64,000 nucleotides of DNA from Nymphalis io (Eukaryota; Arthropoda; Insecta; Lepidoptera; Nymphalidae): positions 4,972,501 through 5,036,500 of the forward strand of contig NC_065899.1 of NCBI RefSeq assembly GCF_905147045.1, read 5' to 3'. The notes beneath the pieces are model-generated. The model was not told where the DNA came from. It was given only the letters and a program-made list of their open reading frames with translations, and did no database searches. Of this stretch, positions 22,854 through 37,800 are shown one piece after another; position 1 is the first letter of the stretch, and the number at the start of each line of letters is the position of its first letter. The translations under genes were made by a program, and so were the position numbers.

Positions 22854-23156
22854 TTATTTGGTATTGTAACATTGACATAGTTCTGTTACACTCCTATGTT
22901 TATCCTTAAATGTTAAAGCAAGTTTTTTCGATACATTTGCAAGTGATTGAGTGCGTTCATATTTGCGTAGTAGAATTGAAGTCAAAATAGCGTATAGGAA
23001 AATAGCACACATTTTCATACATATTAAATTGCCGTAGGAATAAGCGATCGCCGCATGCAAAGTAATGACGATGGCGGATATTGAAGCTTTCACGAGTACT
23101 ACGTCAATTTGCACAAGAGTGGTTTTTTTATGGAAAAATAAACTAGTTTTAGAATT
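22854..23156 (-). pseudogene. Exon-like frame for a membrane protein, unknown
   Basis: A minus-strand frame is open for 100 codons (23156 down to a TAA at 22854-22856). The first ATG is internal, at 23018, so it is more likely an exon or a decayed gene piece than a whole gene. The product has two likely membrane helices, around SISAIVITLHAAIAYSYG and MCAIFLYAILTSILL. A basic polar segment follows, RKYERTQSLANVSKKLAL. Codons such as GCC, ATC, GTC and GCG make it GC-richer than its flanks. The layout recalls pieces of insect gustatory or odorant receptors, but no diagnostic motif is present. AATAAA overlaps the stop. Confidence 0.3.
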
Positions 23157-23159
23157 TTA

Positions 23160-26100
23160 TTTTTAGTAACACTTTTTCTAAAGGACGATATGTTTCTTGA
23201 TCTAAGGTCTAATTTGTGAATACTAAAATTGCCTAAATAAGTTAGCTAAAAACTGCAACATTCACAACACTGTTCGGGCTGTATACCAATAGTTAAACAA
23301 TTAAGGCTTTCTTTGAGTTTAGTGATTTTTTTATTTAAACATAATCCGTATATTTTAGAAGTTCTTACGTACATAGTTTTTATTAGTAAGAATTTTTGAA
23401 ATTCAATTTATACTATGTCGTAGCGCCTGTTGGTCTTTTTACCATGGCCATTTTACAATGAGATCAAATACAAAATGTTTCCTATTTTAACAAAATTATA
23501 CCATAAGATTAAAGCTAAATATAAAAAGCTGTTGAATGCATTATGCTATTAACGTATAAAATTCATATTTTATATAAATGACACCTAAAAATAAAGCAAT
23601 ATAAACGCCAAAAGTTCTTTTGCGCTATTTCACGCGTCAAATATTTTATGTAGCTACCGTTGAGGCAATTCAATTTTTAATGAACTTTTCTAAAATAATT
23701 ATTCTTCTAAAATATAATAAAAAACAACAACCATTAGTATTAATACACTTTTAAATGTTTTTTTTTTTTTGCATTTAAATAATTTAAAAACTACACCAAT
23801 ATTTATAGGCGTATAGAATCTTTAGAATATTTAACTTATAATAATCGTATCATATTATTTTCATAGATATATAACACTGCATTACATAAAATGAAAAAAC
23901 TATAGTCATTTTATTTTGTCACTCCGATAAGAAACCTCATAAACTGTCTTATTAAGGTCAGATAAAACATATTTCAGTAACCTAGCATTTCGCTTTATTG
24001 CTACCACAAAGGTCTGACCATATTTAGATTGGAGGAAAGTTCCATTCTAGCAATAAAATAGAACATAAATTGTTCAGTACATAAACATTTAGGCAGCGTT
24101 TACATTAGTAGAATTGTTTCATAGATAACTACAGTGTACTTTAATTTTAAGTAATTTATTATTAATTACGAGAGATTTATAAGTCATCTCGTGGTTGGGC
24201 GGTGAATGAAAACGTTGGATACCTGCATGTTGCAGATATAAAATGCCCTTTTTGTCTCACCAAACAAACCTTCTTTTCAAAGGAGAACTTTAACCCTAAA
24301 CTTTTAAACTTTTTTTTTATATTTTCTAAGCTTTTTTTTATATTTTACACCAAAGTCATGAGTCATCAGTTAAGCATTCAATGCTATCACAATTAAAGTA
24401 GACATAAAACTTTGTACGTTGATTTTAAATTATGTAACTACCAAATGGCCAGCACGCATTTCAATACCTTTTTAATCTTTAAGGTATTTTGTTATCCTCT
24501 TGTAATTATTTGGCTATCAACATCAAAGATATATATTATTGATATTATATTTAACACCTCGATGTCTGGAAATCCACAACAAAGCGATTTTTAAGTCATT
24601 TCCTGCACAATCACTTAAGGGCGACTTTTCTGAATCGATATGACATAGAAACCTTCAAGAAAGGGTAAATGTCTAAATTACAAATGTTATTCCTTATGTT
24701 GATTACACACTCATAAATATAGATGATTTATCTTATAAACTCGTATCAGAATAAATGTGAAGACGTTTTATACCTTCACTCTTACATCCTAAATTTTTCA
24801 ACATATTTTTTTTTTAATAAATTGCACATAAAATATTTTTATCATTTTTTATCAAAAATTTTGACTTACAAATATAGAAGATACAGAGAAAAACCGACCA
24901 TCAAAGGAATACAATTTCAAGAACGTTATTCCCACATCATAAATATTTTATAAGGACCTTTTATATTACCTTAGAGTTCACACATCTTACCTATATAAAA
25001 TACTTGATTTATTTTTATATAATGTATTTGTAGTCCATTGCAGTCCGACGCTTGCTTAGGCTATTTTTTATAGGTTTACCGTTTCAATTCTTATCGGCTG
25101 GTACCTTAGTAAAAATATAGTAGTCTTTTAAACGATATATGTACCTATCTAACCCGCCCGCTGCGCTGTGTATCATATATAACTTAATAATTATAGTGTC
25201 ATTAAACCTAGCAAGGTACAGGTAGCAAGGTATACGGGGTTTATTTTTTCAATTATTTATATGCTCTTTAAATTTATGCTTATACTTTATTACAAAAATC
25301 GAAATCTTTATTCAATATTGAAACGTTACACTTGTTTATTGATTGTCAAAAATCTACTTGAAGAAACATTTCAGATCAACAATGCTACGGCGAAAAGACC
25401 TAGGCGGGATGTTTATACTTCGAAAATGAAAATTATGCGAAATTATTAACTAATTCGTGGTACCTGCCATGACACAAGATGCCGAAAAGTGGACGCTAAC
25501 TGAGTGACTGAACAAAAAACTCAAGGGCCCTCAGCATGCTATGCTCACCAATGAATAAACCTATTTCCTAGTGGTGGATAACGACTGGCTAACGACGACA
25601 AACTTTTTAAGATCTTAATATTATAGGTTAACTAATATTTTTAAAACACAAGAAAATCAATGATTAATTTTTTTTAGGTATTAAATGTTTATCAATCTAT
25701 ATATATAGGATGTGCCTTAGCTACTATCAAGATCATATCTATCAGGTATGTTTTTACCAAAAAAACTAGATAGGTCAGTTGCTCTATTGCTGCCTGAAAA
25801 AAGACTAAACTAATAACAAATAATTCGTTTTTTGTGTCTACGCATAAATAGAAAAATAATGTTTTATGTCAAGATACAAATATGTTTCTATTTTCGAATA
25901 CAAATATTTTTATTAAGCCACGGTCGCTTCAGGCTTTCATATGAAGCCTGTATTATTCAGATTAAAAATTTAAATACAGACAAATACTGTTTTATAATAA
26001 TATGCTTTAATATAAATTACATTACTACTGCTTATTAGTAAAGACGAATTACTATTCGAGATATAATTTTGACGGAACTTCCAAACATACTATTCATAAC

Positions 26101-29100
26101 TCATAATTTTGATAACGTTAAAAAATATATGCCCTCAAAGATCTCCCCGGGCTCATGTCTTCATCATTATATAAGACGTACACACACTACCAGCAATATC
26201 GAAATAATTACTCAAACCAGAAAAAATGTTTGGACTTGTCAGTCTTTTTCTAGTTTATTTTATTTTACTTTGTATAAGTATATGTACAGAAGGATCTTAA
26301 ATCAATGTAGACTACAAAATAATTTGTAATTTGGACTTAGTAAGAGCATTTATTCTACAAAATTGTGGTTTTTTTTATATAATTTGTATTACTAAATAAG
26401 TTATCATTTAGAATTCAGCTATCGTATAATGAAACTTGTAACCGTGCTGATATCGCATAAAGCTATCGAGCTTCATTGGATAGAAAACTGACTACTAAAC
26501 TAAACGCGAACTTATTACGAGTTTGACGAAACTTTCAAAATTCTAGGTACGTTTGTGTAGATGTATAAAAGTCCTAACGTGAATTTAATTATTGTATATG
26601 CTCCTGCATTCATAATCCTGTGAGAATTCAATTTTTTTTTGAATTTTTAAATAACTGCCATTGTTTACATTTACGTGTAGGCATATGTTTTTAATGGCTC
26701 TCGAAAGAGATCAGCTCTCGTATGGTCAACACGCAATGATTAACGATGCAAAAGTACCCTCTATATTGATGAAACACGATATGGTCCTCAGCAGTGATTG
26801 ATTGCACTTGTATTCATCAATATTTCTTTCATTGTGCTAGGCAATAATAAATTCATGCGTACCGCTCGCGCTGGCTTTGAATGCGATAAGAAAAATACTG
26901 TTATTTGTTTATCTTGCTGTATTTTTTAATATTATCTTCACTAACGAACTTTGAGTCATATAAAAGACATTATTATACAAAACTAACTACGTATCTTTCT
27001 AAACATAATAGTGAAAAAAAAATTGTGGAATAAAAATAGTCATTTTATAATTGTACACTTAACTATACAAACGTATCTTAATTATTTTAATGGTTATTAA
27101 TTTAGGTAAGGCTATTTTAATTTAGGTGAAGCTATTACACATGTTATCGTCCATAAAAAAATGAGCATCCGTTATCGTTTCAATATTGAATACACAAAGT
27201 CTATTAAAGATAATTCTTAGTTATTATGGATATAACACTTCGCCTACTCACTTTAATAAAAGCTATAAGACGAAATATTAACATTATTATTTATTTATTA
27301 ATATTATTTAATTATTATTTATTTTATGACCAGTAATAAACTATAATTTATAGTCTCATTTTCTTCTGTTTGTCATTAATACGTTCTATATTAAACATAA
27401 ATAGTTTATAATATAGTTACATAGAAGATAACATACTAAAATTATGATGAGTTAAGTTTGGTTAATTCTTTTTTTCTGGATTCATGCAACAACTACTTAT
27501 GCGATTGATATAAACTTTTACCATTATGATGATTATAGTTTTAGTATGGACATATTGGTGATTAAGGACACAAAAGTATTATTTCGAAAAGTGTTTATTA
27601 AACTTTAGTTTGGAAAAAAAAAACAAAATCAGCAAGTCCAATAATTTACGTATTCCTATGGGGTAAGTGAACGCATGGTGGATTTAGCAAAAAATAAACA
27701 TAGAGATACGTTCAGTGCGCATACTTACCCACTGCGCTCGATTACCCAGAACGACCATACATATATTTTTTAAAAGTAGCTATTTATATCAATAACGTCA
27801 TGGAGAAAGTCAATTCGGGCGTTCTTTAAGCGAAAGATGCCAATACTGTAGAAGATACAGGAAACCTTTGTATATACAGAAAACAAATTTATTTTAAATT
27901 CATAATCACGTCATTAAAAAATAAATGATTTTAGGTCTATTTCTTTTTCACGCAGATGAGGAATGTTTATTGTTTATCAAAATAAATAACATATTCGTTT
28001 TAAATTTTATGTAAAAATAAAAGAACGATGTTAACACTTCACTTAGGATCAGTAGTTAAGGATACTATCTGTTCGGCGTGGTTTTCCCCGCGTTAACGTT
28101 TAACGTGGGTAAAATCGTTCGTGATTTGTCATAGCACACACGATATATTTCATAATTTTTACATTGGAGCATATTGTGGAAGTGTTTGTAAATTGCGTTG
28201 CTAATTTACTTTTAATGAAATATTGTACTCTTATGTTGCAATAAAAACCTATCAAGCAATTAGCACTGTTTGGAGTCAAGTAAAGCATGTAGGTATTAAC
28301 GTAGGAATAAAAGGTAGGTATTAAAAGAGTTGCAGGAAGAAGAAGATAAGAATAATAACATAGAAAAACAAATGTAATAAGGTAACCTTAATAAATGTAA
28401 TCCTTATTCCCTTAGAAATATGACTCGCTTACTTTTATAGTATATTTTTTAAATCTTTATAGAAATTCATCTAACTATATATTTAATAATTTTATATATA
28501 TCATCATTAATAATTTTATATATACCAATGTATCATAAAACATACATTTCAATAGAAAATAATACTAAGAACATTATATAAATGTTTATGCATCTCTTAG
28601 ATTATATATAACAATGATTTAAGTTAATACAAAGTAATTTTTCTACATTACAACAATCATGTACGACTAATGAGGTCACTAATATTTTTTCTCTAGGTAC
28701 TCTTAGTCACAGCGTACATTACTAACAAGTTCTGTATTTCCCAGGTCTCACAGCGCGGTCCGAAAGTAAGAGAACAACACATAGCATGTTAGATTCACTC
28801 AACCCCATACATATTTCTTACATTGCTGCATCCACTTAGTTCTATCAAACAGAGTTTTTATACAGCTCCTATTTAACTGAGACCACGATATATTGAAATG
28901 GTCTTTGTATCTTTAGTTGCAAGACTATTTAAGATAAAGCTCTATATGCATATGACATATATTGTAACTTGTTAGCTATTCGATGGTTTTATCTACCATA
29001 TTACATATAGTTTTACTAACGGTTTTATATGAAATTGTTATCTTGAAAATTGATTTGTAAATTATGATCTAGTTAAGAGTAAAAAAATAACTAAAATCAA

Positions 29101-30380
29101 AAGATAAGATGTCATAAAACATACGACACTTTACATTGCAAAAAACTTACATCCATTACAAATTTTGTCTCACCCAAGGGTTTAACTTTAACGAAGTTAA
29201 AGTAAATATTAAAAATTCAGGCTGCGATATTTCCTGTTTAGAAGAAAAATTAAAATGAACTTTGGAAGATTTTGCCTCTTTTTACGAGTTATTAAATTTA
29301 ATTCACACTGAGTAAACTTTTTATATTGTATAATACTAGCTCTCGATTTTTTAAACTACTAAATCAATTAAATACACCGATCACTAAGATTATAATAAAA
29401 GTTTATGTTTAGCATTAGAATAGTCTTTCAACATAAGAACTAAATGCTATGATAAGGCCTTAAGCGTTAAATTACTGAGAAATTATTTAAGTAAAGCCAA
29501 AAATACTTGTTTCAATGATAAACAGAATATATCGAAATATAAATTCTAAAGACCTTATAAAAACACTTTAAATTTTTAATTGGACATTTAATATAAAAAA
29601 AATAGTTCTACAATATTTTAATAAATATGTATTTTTTTAATTCAATTATAAATAACCAATTTTATTTTGAATATTGTCACATTCAATATTTTAACAATAA
29701 CATAATTTAAGAAATAATGAAAAGACGTATTTTTCAAGGCGTGGAATTAGTATGAATTTTTACAGTTAAAATAATCGAATTTAAAATAATTAATATTATT
29801 ATAAAAAATATGTATTTTTCCGAATCGACTGTTTTTTAATTTCCATTTAAAAGTGCCTAACAAATAACGATTATTTGATTGATTGATTTTGATTAACGTG
29901 AACTTGCAACTAAGGATATACCTACCTACTTTCCTCATTTTATTGAAAACCTAACATATATACATTTGGTTTGATAGCCATGAGTACAAATAGTCTAATT
30001 CTATTCTGATAGATCTTTCGCATGATGTAGTAAATTAAAGAAAAATACTTAATTCATCTCTTTTTATAGAAAGGAATGGTCATTCCATAATTTGTGTTTG
30101 TAGACATTTTTGTATGTTCAGCAAACTTTATTTTTCATGTAGTACTGGATTCACAGGTGAGTATAGAAAATATAATATTGTTTATCTTTATTCAAGTATA
30201 CATTCTGTTTTATTAAGTATAAATTTTGGTAAAATAAAACAATTAAAATGTAACACTTCACTTTCGATCGATTGTTTCAAAATTGATTAATAGAGATGAT
30301 TGTAGATAACGACAGCGTAACTTCTACGTTTGTTAGACTATATTCAGGCTTATAAGATGAAGTGCCAGTGTAATTGATAT
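23160..30380. other. 7-kb gene-poor AT-rich stretch
   Basis: No coding sequence I can support. Small frames at 24202-24953, 25261-25449, 25832-26329 and 28100-28288 follow the base composition and lack start or splice context. A tandem duplication of a 20-base unit lies at 27099-27138 (AATTTAGGTAAGGCTATTTT twice, diverged). A GC-richer patch lies around 28735-28860. No SINE head was found. Confidence 0.4.
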
Positions 30381-30381
30381 C

Positions 30382-30573
30382 CTGAAAGAGTTGAGTCGCA
30401 GTACCAACGACTTTATGTGCTTTCCGCGTCCTTACCTTCTCACTTCTAATCGCCTTGCTGCTACTGAGGATGTCTTAACAGAAATACATTATAACTATTG
30501 ACTCGGGGATTGAACTCAAGACCTTGGAATCTGCAGTTAGAAGCTAGCCACTAAACTGACTGACGAGGCAGTT
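30382..30573 (-). mobile_element. tRNA-headed SINE, CTGCAG/GAGGCAG family, old copy
   Basis: The minus-strand head begins near AACTGCCTCGTCAGTCAGTT, followed by an A-box-like TTAGTGGCTAGC and a B-box-like GAGTTCAATCCCCG. The body includes GTAGCAGCAAGGCG and GGTACTGCGACTCAAC. It resembles the copies at 39.4, 47.0 and 61.1 kb. Confidence 0.6.
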
Positions 30574-30579
30574 AACTTC

Positions 30580-33500
30580 AGTGTAATTAAAGACGGTTGA
30601 ATGACCATTTAAGTTTAATTTATTTATTTATTTAAATAATAGAATTTAGTAGAATGAAATAATATTATAAATATAAACAGACTGCACCCAAAATTTTAAA
30701 TGAAATTGTTAAACTTATTTTAACCAAGTACATTTTTAATCCTGATTATATGGTTGTCGTTTATTAAAATTACAATCTTACCGATATCCCCTGAGCAGCT
30801 ATTTCTGAAATCACGTGAGCACACAAAATGCATAAACTTTATATTCAAGAGACATATAATCCCGTTGGTATTGCGCACTAACAAACTCATGTTTTTTATT
30901 ACGAATATAAACTAAAAAATGCAATATGTTAATTGTGTTTTTATTTACATTAGTAACTGAAACAAAGCTTGACTCGACTTCACTTTAAATTAATTATAAT
31001 ATTATTATTTAATTAAAGTAAAAATTAAATTAAAAAGAAACAAGGATGTCAATCAATTTATTTATTTCAAAACTCAAACCGGAAAAGTGAGTTTATTTCA
31101 AATGCATTATAATAAAAGTAAAAAATGAAGTAATTCAACTCAATAACAAATTCAAAAAGCGTATATAATGGAGCCATATTCCGTTCTAAAAAAATCGTAT
31201 CTCGCAAACTTCGTTATTTGTGAAAATATAAATTTTCCGTTTACAACGTTTCCCATTTGCCTTTATTGTGAAAAAAACTTGCTGTACTGTCTTTATCTCT
31301 TCATTGAAATCTCGGGCGAAGCGGTGACAGAAATTTTCATAGCTCAAGTTTATTAATTCTTTCTTAACAATACCAAAGTTGGATAAGCTCCACAAAACTT
31401 GGCAATTTTACGAAAAATTCAGAATATGTTTGCTATAAAAATAAGTAAAACTAAATAGCCTTATATAATACAAAACTTTCTAAGTATTCATTATATAAAA
31501 AATGTAGAAATGTTAAAAGTACTTATCACTTTTAACATTTCTTTTTATTATTTGAAAATCGTCATCGCGTAAACATTGCAATATTTGAAAATTAAGGTTT
31601 TAATTAAGACGCCTTACCTGCCATTACTTACGGTGCCGAATTGTTAAAAGTAACTGAACTAAACGACAAATTGGCTCTTCATAGTGCGAGCTATGCTCAA
31701 AGTATTGTTAAAATTAAAATCAGAAATTAGTTTACCCAAATTCAGTGTCAATTTTTTAATTTGATTTCAATATGCAAACACGCAAGAAAGAAATTCTACT
31801 ATAAAATAGTCTTGTAAAGGTTCTTGATCGAATACATGTCGCATCATTATGATACATATATGTATTTTTACAATGTTAAGGTGAATTGTAAGGGGCGTTT
31901 AACATAAAATATAAAGCCTGGGAGCGAAATACAAGTGTCAATGTGGCGCTGCGTGGGGTTTAGGTGGCAAAATCAACGCTGACACAATATCAGCCTAGGA
32001 ACTGCTCAGCATTTAAGTGTCCACAATGTTTGAACAAGAGGATTGTCCAACCATGAAGCCACACATATTTGTTAAAATAAGTTTTTACTGACTAATCTTT
32101 TATAAAGTAATTAAAAATATTGAATGTTATATTATTACGTGAAAAAAATACTAGTATTTCAATTTGGCTGTTAATTTTATCGTTGCTATTTAAGTAAAAA
32201 CAATAGTTAATATCCTTCTTATCCTGTGTGAGTTGTCAAAATGTCAATAAACGTAAATATAAGAAAAGATTGTAACATTTTTGGCAAATACTATTTATTA
32301 TAGTTAATTAATATGTTAATGTGAATATAATAATATCCTTATCATGTAGATATCGTTCTCTTTTTCTTAAATAGTTTTTGTAAAAAAATTAGTATATATA
32401 AATAATTTTGTAACTTTATAAATTGTATAAATAAAATATCCACATTTTATTTGAGATTAAAAAAAAATTGAAAATATAAATACTCAATGGCATTTGTGAT
32501 CTTCAATACGTCTGCCTTTTTTATGTAAGTAAGGTGTAATATTGAATAATTAAAACAAACAAATATACTTTATAATATGAATATTGTTTTGCTCAACGCC
32601 AGTTTTGGTTTCAAGTTTCAATCTCTGAACAATAGTTCAAAGGTGTCTTCTTTTCAGAACTAGTTAATGCAACACAGAGCTCTTATAAACTGAATAGTTT
32701 GTGAAGCGAAGTTGAAAATTCTTTGCTCTTGCATTTAAAAACCCGACTGCCTTTATTAGTCCTTTGATAGTTCAAGCAAAAGGTGAAATGCTTCTAAGAA
32801 AAATCAGATAATAACATTTCTAAGTCATTGCTATAAAGGCACTTGAAGCAAGGATATAGCGGGAAAGTCGAAGCTATTATTAAAATAAATAAGAATGACG
32901 TCAAAAATAAAAAAAAAACAGACTAAACGGTAAAAACTTATATAAACATTCGCTGATTCTTATGATCTTCGATATTATTAATAAACGGCGAAAACTAATT
33001 GAAATAGAAAGGATTATTTTGAAATAGGAATTTGATACTTGTATCGCGTTTGTCGTTAACAAAATCACTTCATAATTATAAAACGTACTTAATTTTATAC
33101 TTTGTATATATTGTATATATTCGCTTTTAAATTGAAGAAGAATATTTTAATAACGAGGTAAGAAATGCAAATATGGTAACTTTCTTATAAGCTTTAACAA
33201 CTCTTTTAAAATTGGCTACGGTGACTGTCGTAGTTTTTAAGAACCCTTCAAAGGATTGGATAATAAAAAAAGGCTATAATGACCGGTTTCCACTATAAGT
33301 TAAATATGATAGATCATTTGCCATTGCTTTGTATATTTCATCTTTAATAGTAATTTTAGGAGTCGAAATATTAAGACAATTGGGTGCTTTTCATTCGTCT
33401 AGCATTGGCGATCTGCTGATACACGTTAACGTATATAGCTCTCAGCGTCACTCGTAATTATCTGTTTTTTTTAATTATCCGAATTAATATAAAATTTACG

Positions 33501-33891
33501 ATTTTTTTTCACTTAACCCATTTGTCATTAGCAACTCAAAATATTTAATATGTATGGCATGTAATGGTCTATTATTATTTTAATGGGGCGGTAGTTGTTT
33601 GAATAATAGGAAATTAAGACATAACTTTAGTGTTCATGTACAGCTATATTCTCAAATGATAAACTAATGTGATTAAATCGCTTGTAAAAGCCATAAAACT
33701 GACCTCAGAGTCCATTACGAATCCCACATTTAAAACGAATTTAATTAAACAAACAATGTTGTTTCTACTACCATATAAGTTGTAACACTTTGTTACCTAT
33801 TGGAAACAAAGTATTTTTTACACAATACAAATTAAATGAAATTCTAAAGTAACTGTACTTATCATAGTTTCACGTGTTTCAGTACATAAAT
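30580..33891. other. Gene-poor AT-rich stretch
   Basis: Contains a 15-bp perfect hairpin (31506-31520 / 31528-31542, loop ACTTATC). A GC-richer block at about 31880-32060 includes GTGGCGCTGCGTGGGG but has no open frame and no repeat partner in the window. Nothing else is supported. Confidence 0.4.
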
Positions 33892-34485
33892 ACATAATTG
33901 TTGTTGTGTAATGGGTGTCGTGGAGTGTTCGCAATTATTATTAACCTCCACGATCTCTTCTTTAGTGACTCCAAGAAGCAGTAGTCACAGCGGCCACACC
34001 CCGGGCAACCACGTTAGTGGGCTAAACATAAAGAAGGGGACTAATTCACGAACATCTGTGAGTTAGTTATCGGTGGCTCCCGAAAAATAAAAAGGTAACG
34101 TGGAAAACCTGAAGGGCATTTGTCAGAGTCCATATAGTGACATATGGCCTTTTCCACTGCATCCCGACTACTGCCGATCGTTCCGGTTTACCGGACCATC
34201 GGAGCACAGGTGTAGGGACGAGTGAAGTGGATCTGCACCCGCGCAACCACTTATCCACTATAAAAAAGTTCACGCGCAGATGACCCTAATTATTCTTCCC
34301 GGATCTGATTTTAAAAAGTCCTGCGGCGATGGGGTGAAGGCAGTGGGGTCGCGGTATCGATGTACCGAGGCTTTAGTTGAAACCCTGCACGTAGGCGGCC
34401 AGGCGAGAGTGGTCGCTCCCGGAACCGACAGAGGCGGGATTGTGGGTTCGGCAGCACGGCTGGTGACAAAGCAGCCCTATTTAGG

Positions 34486-34754
34486 TTTTTTTTTTTTTGG
34501 GCCACCTGATGGTAAGTGGTCACCAAACGCCCTTAGACATTGGCAATGTAAGAAATGTTAACCATCGCTTACATCACCAATGCGCCACCAACCTTGGGAA
34601 CTAAGATGTTATGTCCCTTGTGCCTGTAATTACACTGGCTCACTCACCCTTCAAACCGGAACACAACAATACCAAGTACTGCTGTTTTGCGGTAGAATAT
34701 CTGATGAGTGGGTGGTACCTACCCAGACGAGCTTGCACAAAGCTCTACCACCAG
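34486..34754 (-). mobile_element. Nested poly(A)-type repeat inside the LINE
   Basis: A T13 run (the poly(A) tail seen from the other strand) starts the copy, then GGGCCACCTGATGGTAAGTG, and it ends at CTACCACCAG. Compared with the copies at 51.8 and 55.3 kb it lacks the segment between the tail and the first block. LINE sequence resumes directly after 34754, so this insertion is younger than the LINE. Confidence 0.85.
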
Positions 34755-34838
34755 CAAAGGATCGCTCTGCTTTCCTCTGCATAGAGGATGGTTCTAAAAA
34801 AGGTGGCCCAAACATAGTCCGTCTCATCCATCATTTAG

Positions 34839-37800
34839 GTGCTAAGCCGTGGGCGCCTGGACATCGATAAATGCGGTAGAAAGAATAAGCGAAACAAACA
34901 TTTTACATTCATTACTCAACAACTTTCCATTGCCACCTGGAATGTAAGAACTTTAGTGGATAACGACCATAACTTATGCCCGGAGCGAAAAACTGCTCTT
35001 ATAGCGCGAGAACTAGCTCGCTACAAAATCGATATAGCTGCAATTAGTGAAACCCATCTGTGTGGGTGCGGTGAGCTATGTGAACCACTCGGCGGCTACA
35101 CTTACTACTGGAGCGGACGTCCTGACGGTGAGAGAGCGGGTAATGTTGTAGGTTTTGCTATACGCAATAAATTGGCAAGAGATCTGAGTGACTTACCTGA
35201 GGCTGTCAATGACTGTCTGTCGCACGCAACAAATATGTCCATCTATTTAGTGCCTATGCACCCACCTTGCCATCACCGGATGAAGATAAAGAGGCGTTTT
35301 ACTAACAACTTCGTCTGGCTCTTGATGCTGCACCAAGACATGATAAGATCATTTTGCTCGGGGACTTCAGTGCCCGAGTAGGGACGGATCACGATCTCTG
35401 GGTTGGTGTCCTGGGCAAACATGGTATTGGGAGCTGTAATGATAACGGTACACGTTTATTGTCGCTGGTTGCCGAACTAGATCTTAGTATCATAAACACA
35501 TTTTTTCGCCTTTCTGATAAATTTAAGACCTCGTGGATGCACCCTAGATCCAAGCACTGGCATCTTCTGGACTATGTCATTGTCCGCCGTAAAGACCTAC
35601 GAGATGTTCTCATAACGAAAGCAATGCGTGTGGCGCCGGACTGGACTGACCATAGACTCATTAGATCGAAAATCCGCTAAGTGCTTAAAGCTCCACGACT
35701 GACACCCCACAAAGTACCATCAAAATTAGCCTTCTCGAAACTCATAAACTCAACAGAGTTAGGTAATAAGGTGGATTCAGAATTTGCTGCATGTGCTCCT
35801 CAAACTGAGTTTTGCTCAATAGAGGATGAGTGGAGATATTTTGCAAGAAACCTTTATGGCTGTATCCTAAACACCATCGGTAAACCAGTAAAGAGAAACC
35901 AGGACTGGTTCGACGCATTTGATGATGACATCAAACTACTCGTAGAATAGCACAGACATATACTGAACTCAAAATTGGCGAATGTATATAACAAAAAGGA
36001 ATCACAACACAAACTAAGATTGAGAGTTCGCGAACTTAAGGACAAATGGTGGAAGGAAAAAGCTGCTGAACTTCAGCACTACGCCGATATGAACCTCACC
36101 GGAAAGTTCTTCGAAGCCATACACGCGATTTACGGTCCGCAACTCAGAAAAACGGCTCCGATATATTCAAAGGATAGGCAGCATCGAGTTACGGATAAAA
36201 ATTCTGTCTTGAAACGTTGGACCGAACATTTTAATAATATTCTGAATCCTACCACACTCAGTGCTAACCTGTCCTATGTAAACTCACTTGAGAATTTTCC
36301 AGTGAATACCTAGACAATCCACCGACATTTGAAGAGTTTGTTAAAGCAGTAAAGCATCTTAAAAATTCAAAAAGCCCAGGAATGGACCAACTACCAGCTG
36401 AGGTCTATAAGTATAGTGGTAAACACATTGTTAGGAGGTTCCACAAGAATGGAAGGATGCGATAATTTGTAAGCTATACAAAGGGAAGGGAGATGTTTCC
36501 GATTGAAGCTCTTACCGAGGTATATCGCTCCTCTCCAGTGCCGGCAAAATCCTTGCTCACATCATAAACTCCCGTCTCAGTGAGTTGGCTGAACAGCATC
36601 TTCCCGAAAGCCAATGTGGCTTTCGTCCCAGTAGAGGAACTGTTGACGCCATCTCAATTGTAAGGCAACTTCAGGAGAAAAGTCTCGAACACCAACAGCC
36701 CCTATTCATGTGCTTTGTTGATTTAGAGAAGGCATTTAATAGGGTACCACGCGAGGCTCTTTGGCTTGTTCTGCAAAAATTGGGGTATCCGAATAAATTC
36801 GTGAATTTGGTTCACCAACTTCATGTTGGCATGAAAGCCCAGGTTCAGCACGAAAACGAACTGTCTGAGGATATTGTAATAACTAGCGGAGTAAAGCAAG
36901 GATGTGTCACACTTTTCGCCATATACTTTGCTGTGGTAATGAGAGACGCGCTGAAGAGGTGCAGAAACCAAATTCAACTTAATGTCAGGACAGAAAAAGG
37001 CGTGTTTGATATTTCAAGATTTCGGGCGAAGACTAAGATCCAAAAGATCTCCATATTGGAGATACTTTACGCTGATGACGTATGTCTTATGTCTGACAGC
37101 ATGGAACATCTCCAAAACTATGTTGACGTACTCCACCAATCCTGTCAACAGTTTGGCCTGGTTATAAGTGCTACTAAGACACAAATCATCAAACAACCAC
37201 CAAGATATTTCCAAGCGGATCCAACGGCACTAAATCTGGATGGGAAACCACTAGAGGAAGTCACTCACTTTATTGGGAGCAACATTCGATCTGACAACAC
37301 ATTGGCTTCGGAAATCCCATCACGCATTGCCTACGCTGCCGCCAATTTCAGAAGACTTACTGATCGTGTGTGGAAATCCCATGACCTCAAATTAGAGACA
37401 AAGATTAGTGTCTATAAGGCACTAACTATCCCTGTTCTATTATATGGCTCAGAGACATGGTGTATCTACAAATCAGACATCAAAAAACTTGACACATCAC
37501 CTAAGGTGTCTACGTTCAATTTTACGTATCAAGTGGCAGGATCACGTCCCTAACTCAGAGGTCCTGCGTCGCTCTGGAATTTACGGCATGGAAGCTCTTC
37601 TGATGCAACGTCAACTCAGATGGTGTGAGCATGTCCTCCGCATGGACGATCGTCGTTTGCCTAAAGCTGTATTTTATTTGGAGTTAGCTAAAGGCAAACG
37701 GAAGCATGGTGGTCAGTATTTGAGATACAAGGACGTGTTTAAAAGACATCTAAAAGCTTGTGACTTTGGCATAGAGTGTTGGGAGGAGCTAGCTTCCCAA

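Noticed and set aside
24202..26329. A run of 60-86-codon plus-strand frames
   Set aside because: Rich in Phe, Tyr, Asn, Ile and Lys as expected from AT-rich DNA; frames are unrelated and lack connecting splice sites.
35854..37214. Minus-strand frames opposite the 33.9-38.1 kb LINE
   Set aside because: Shadows of the plus-strand endonuclease/RT coding sequence.
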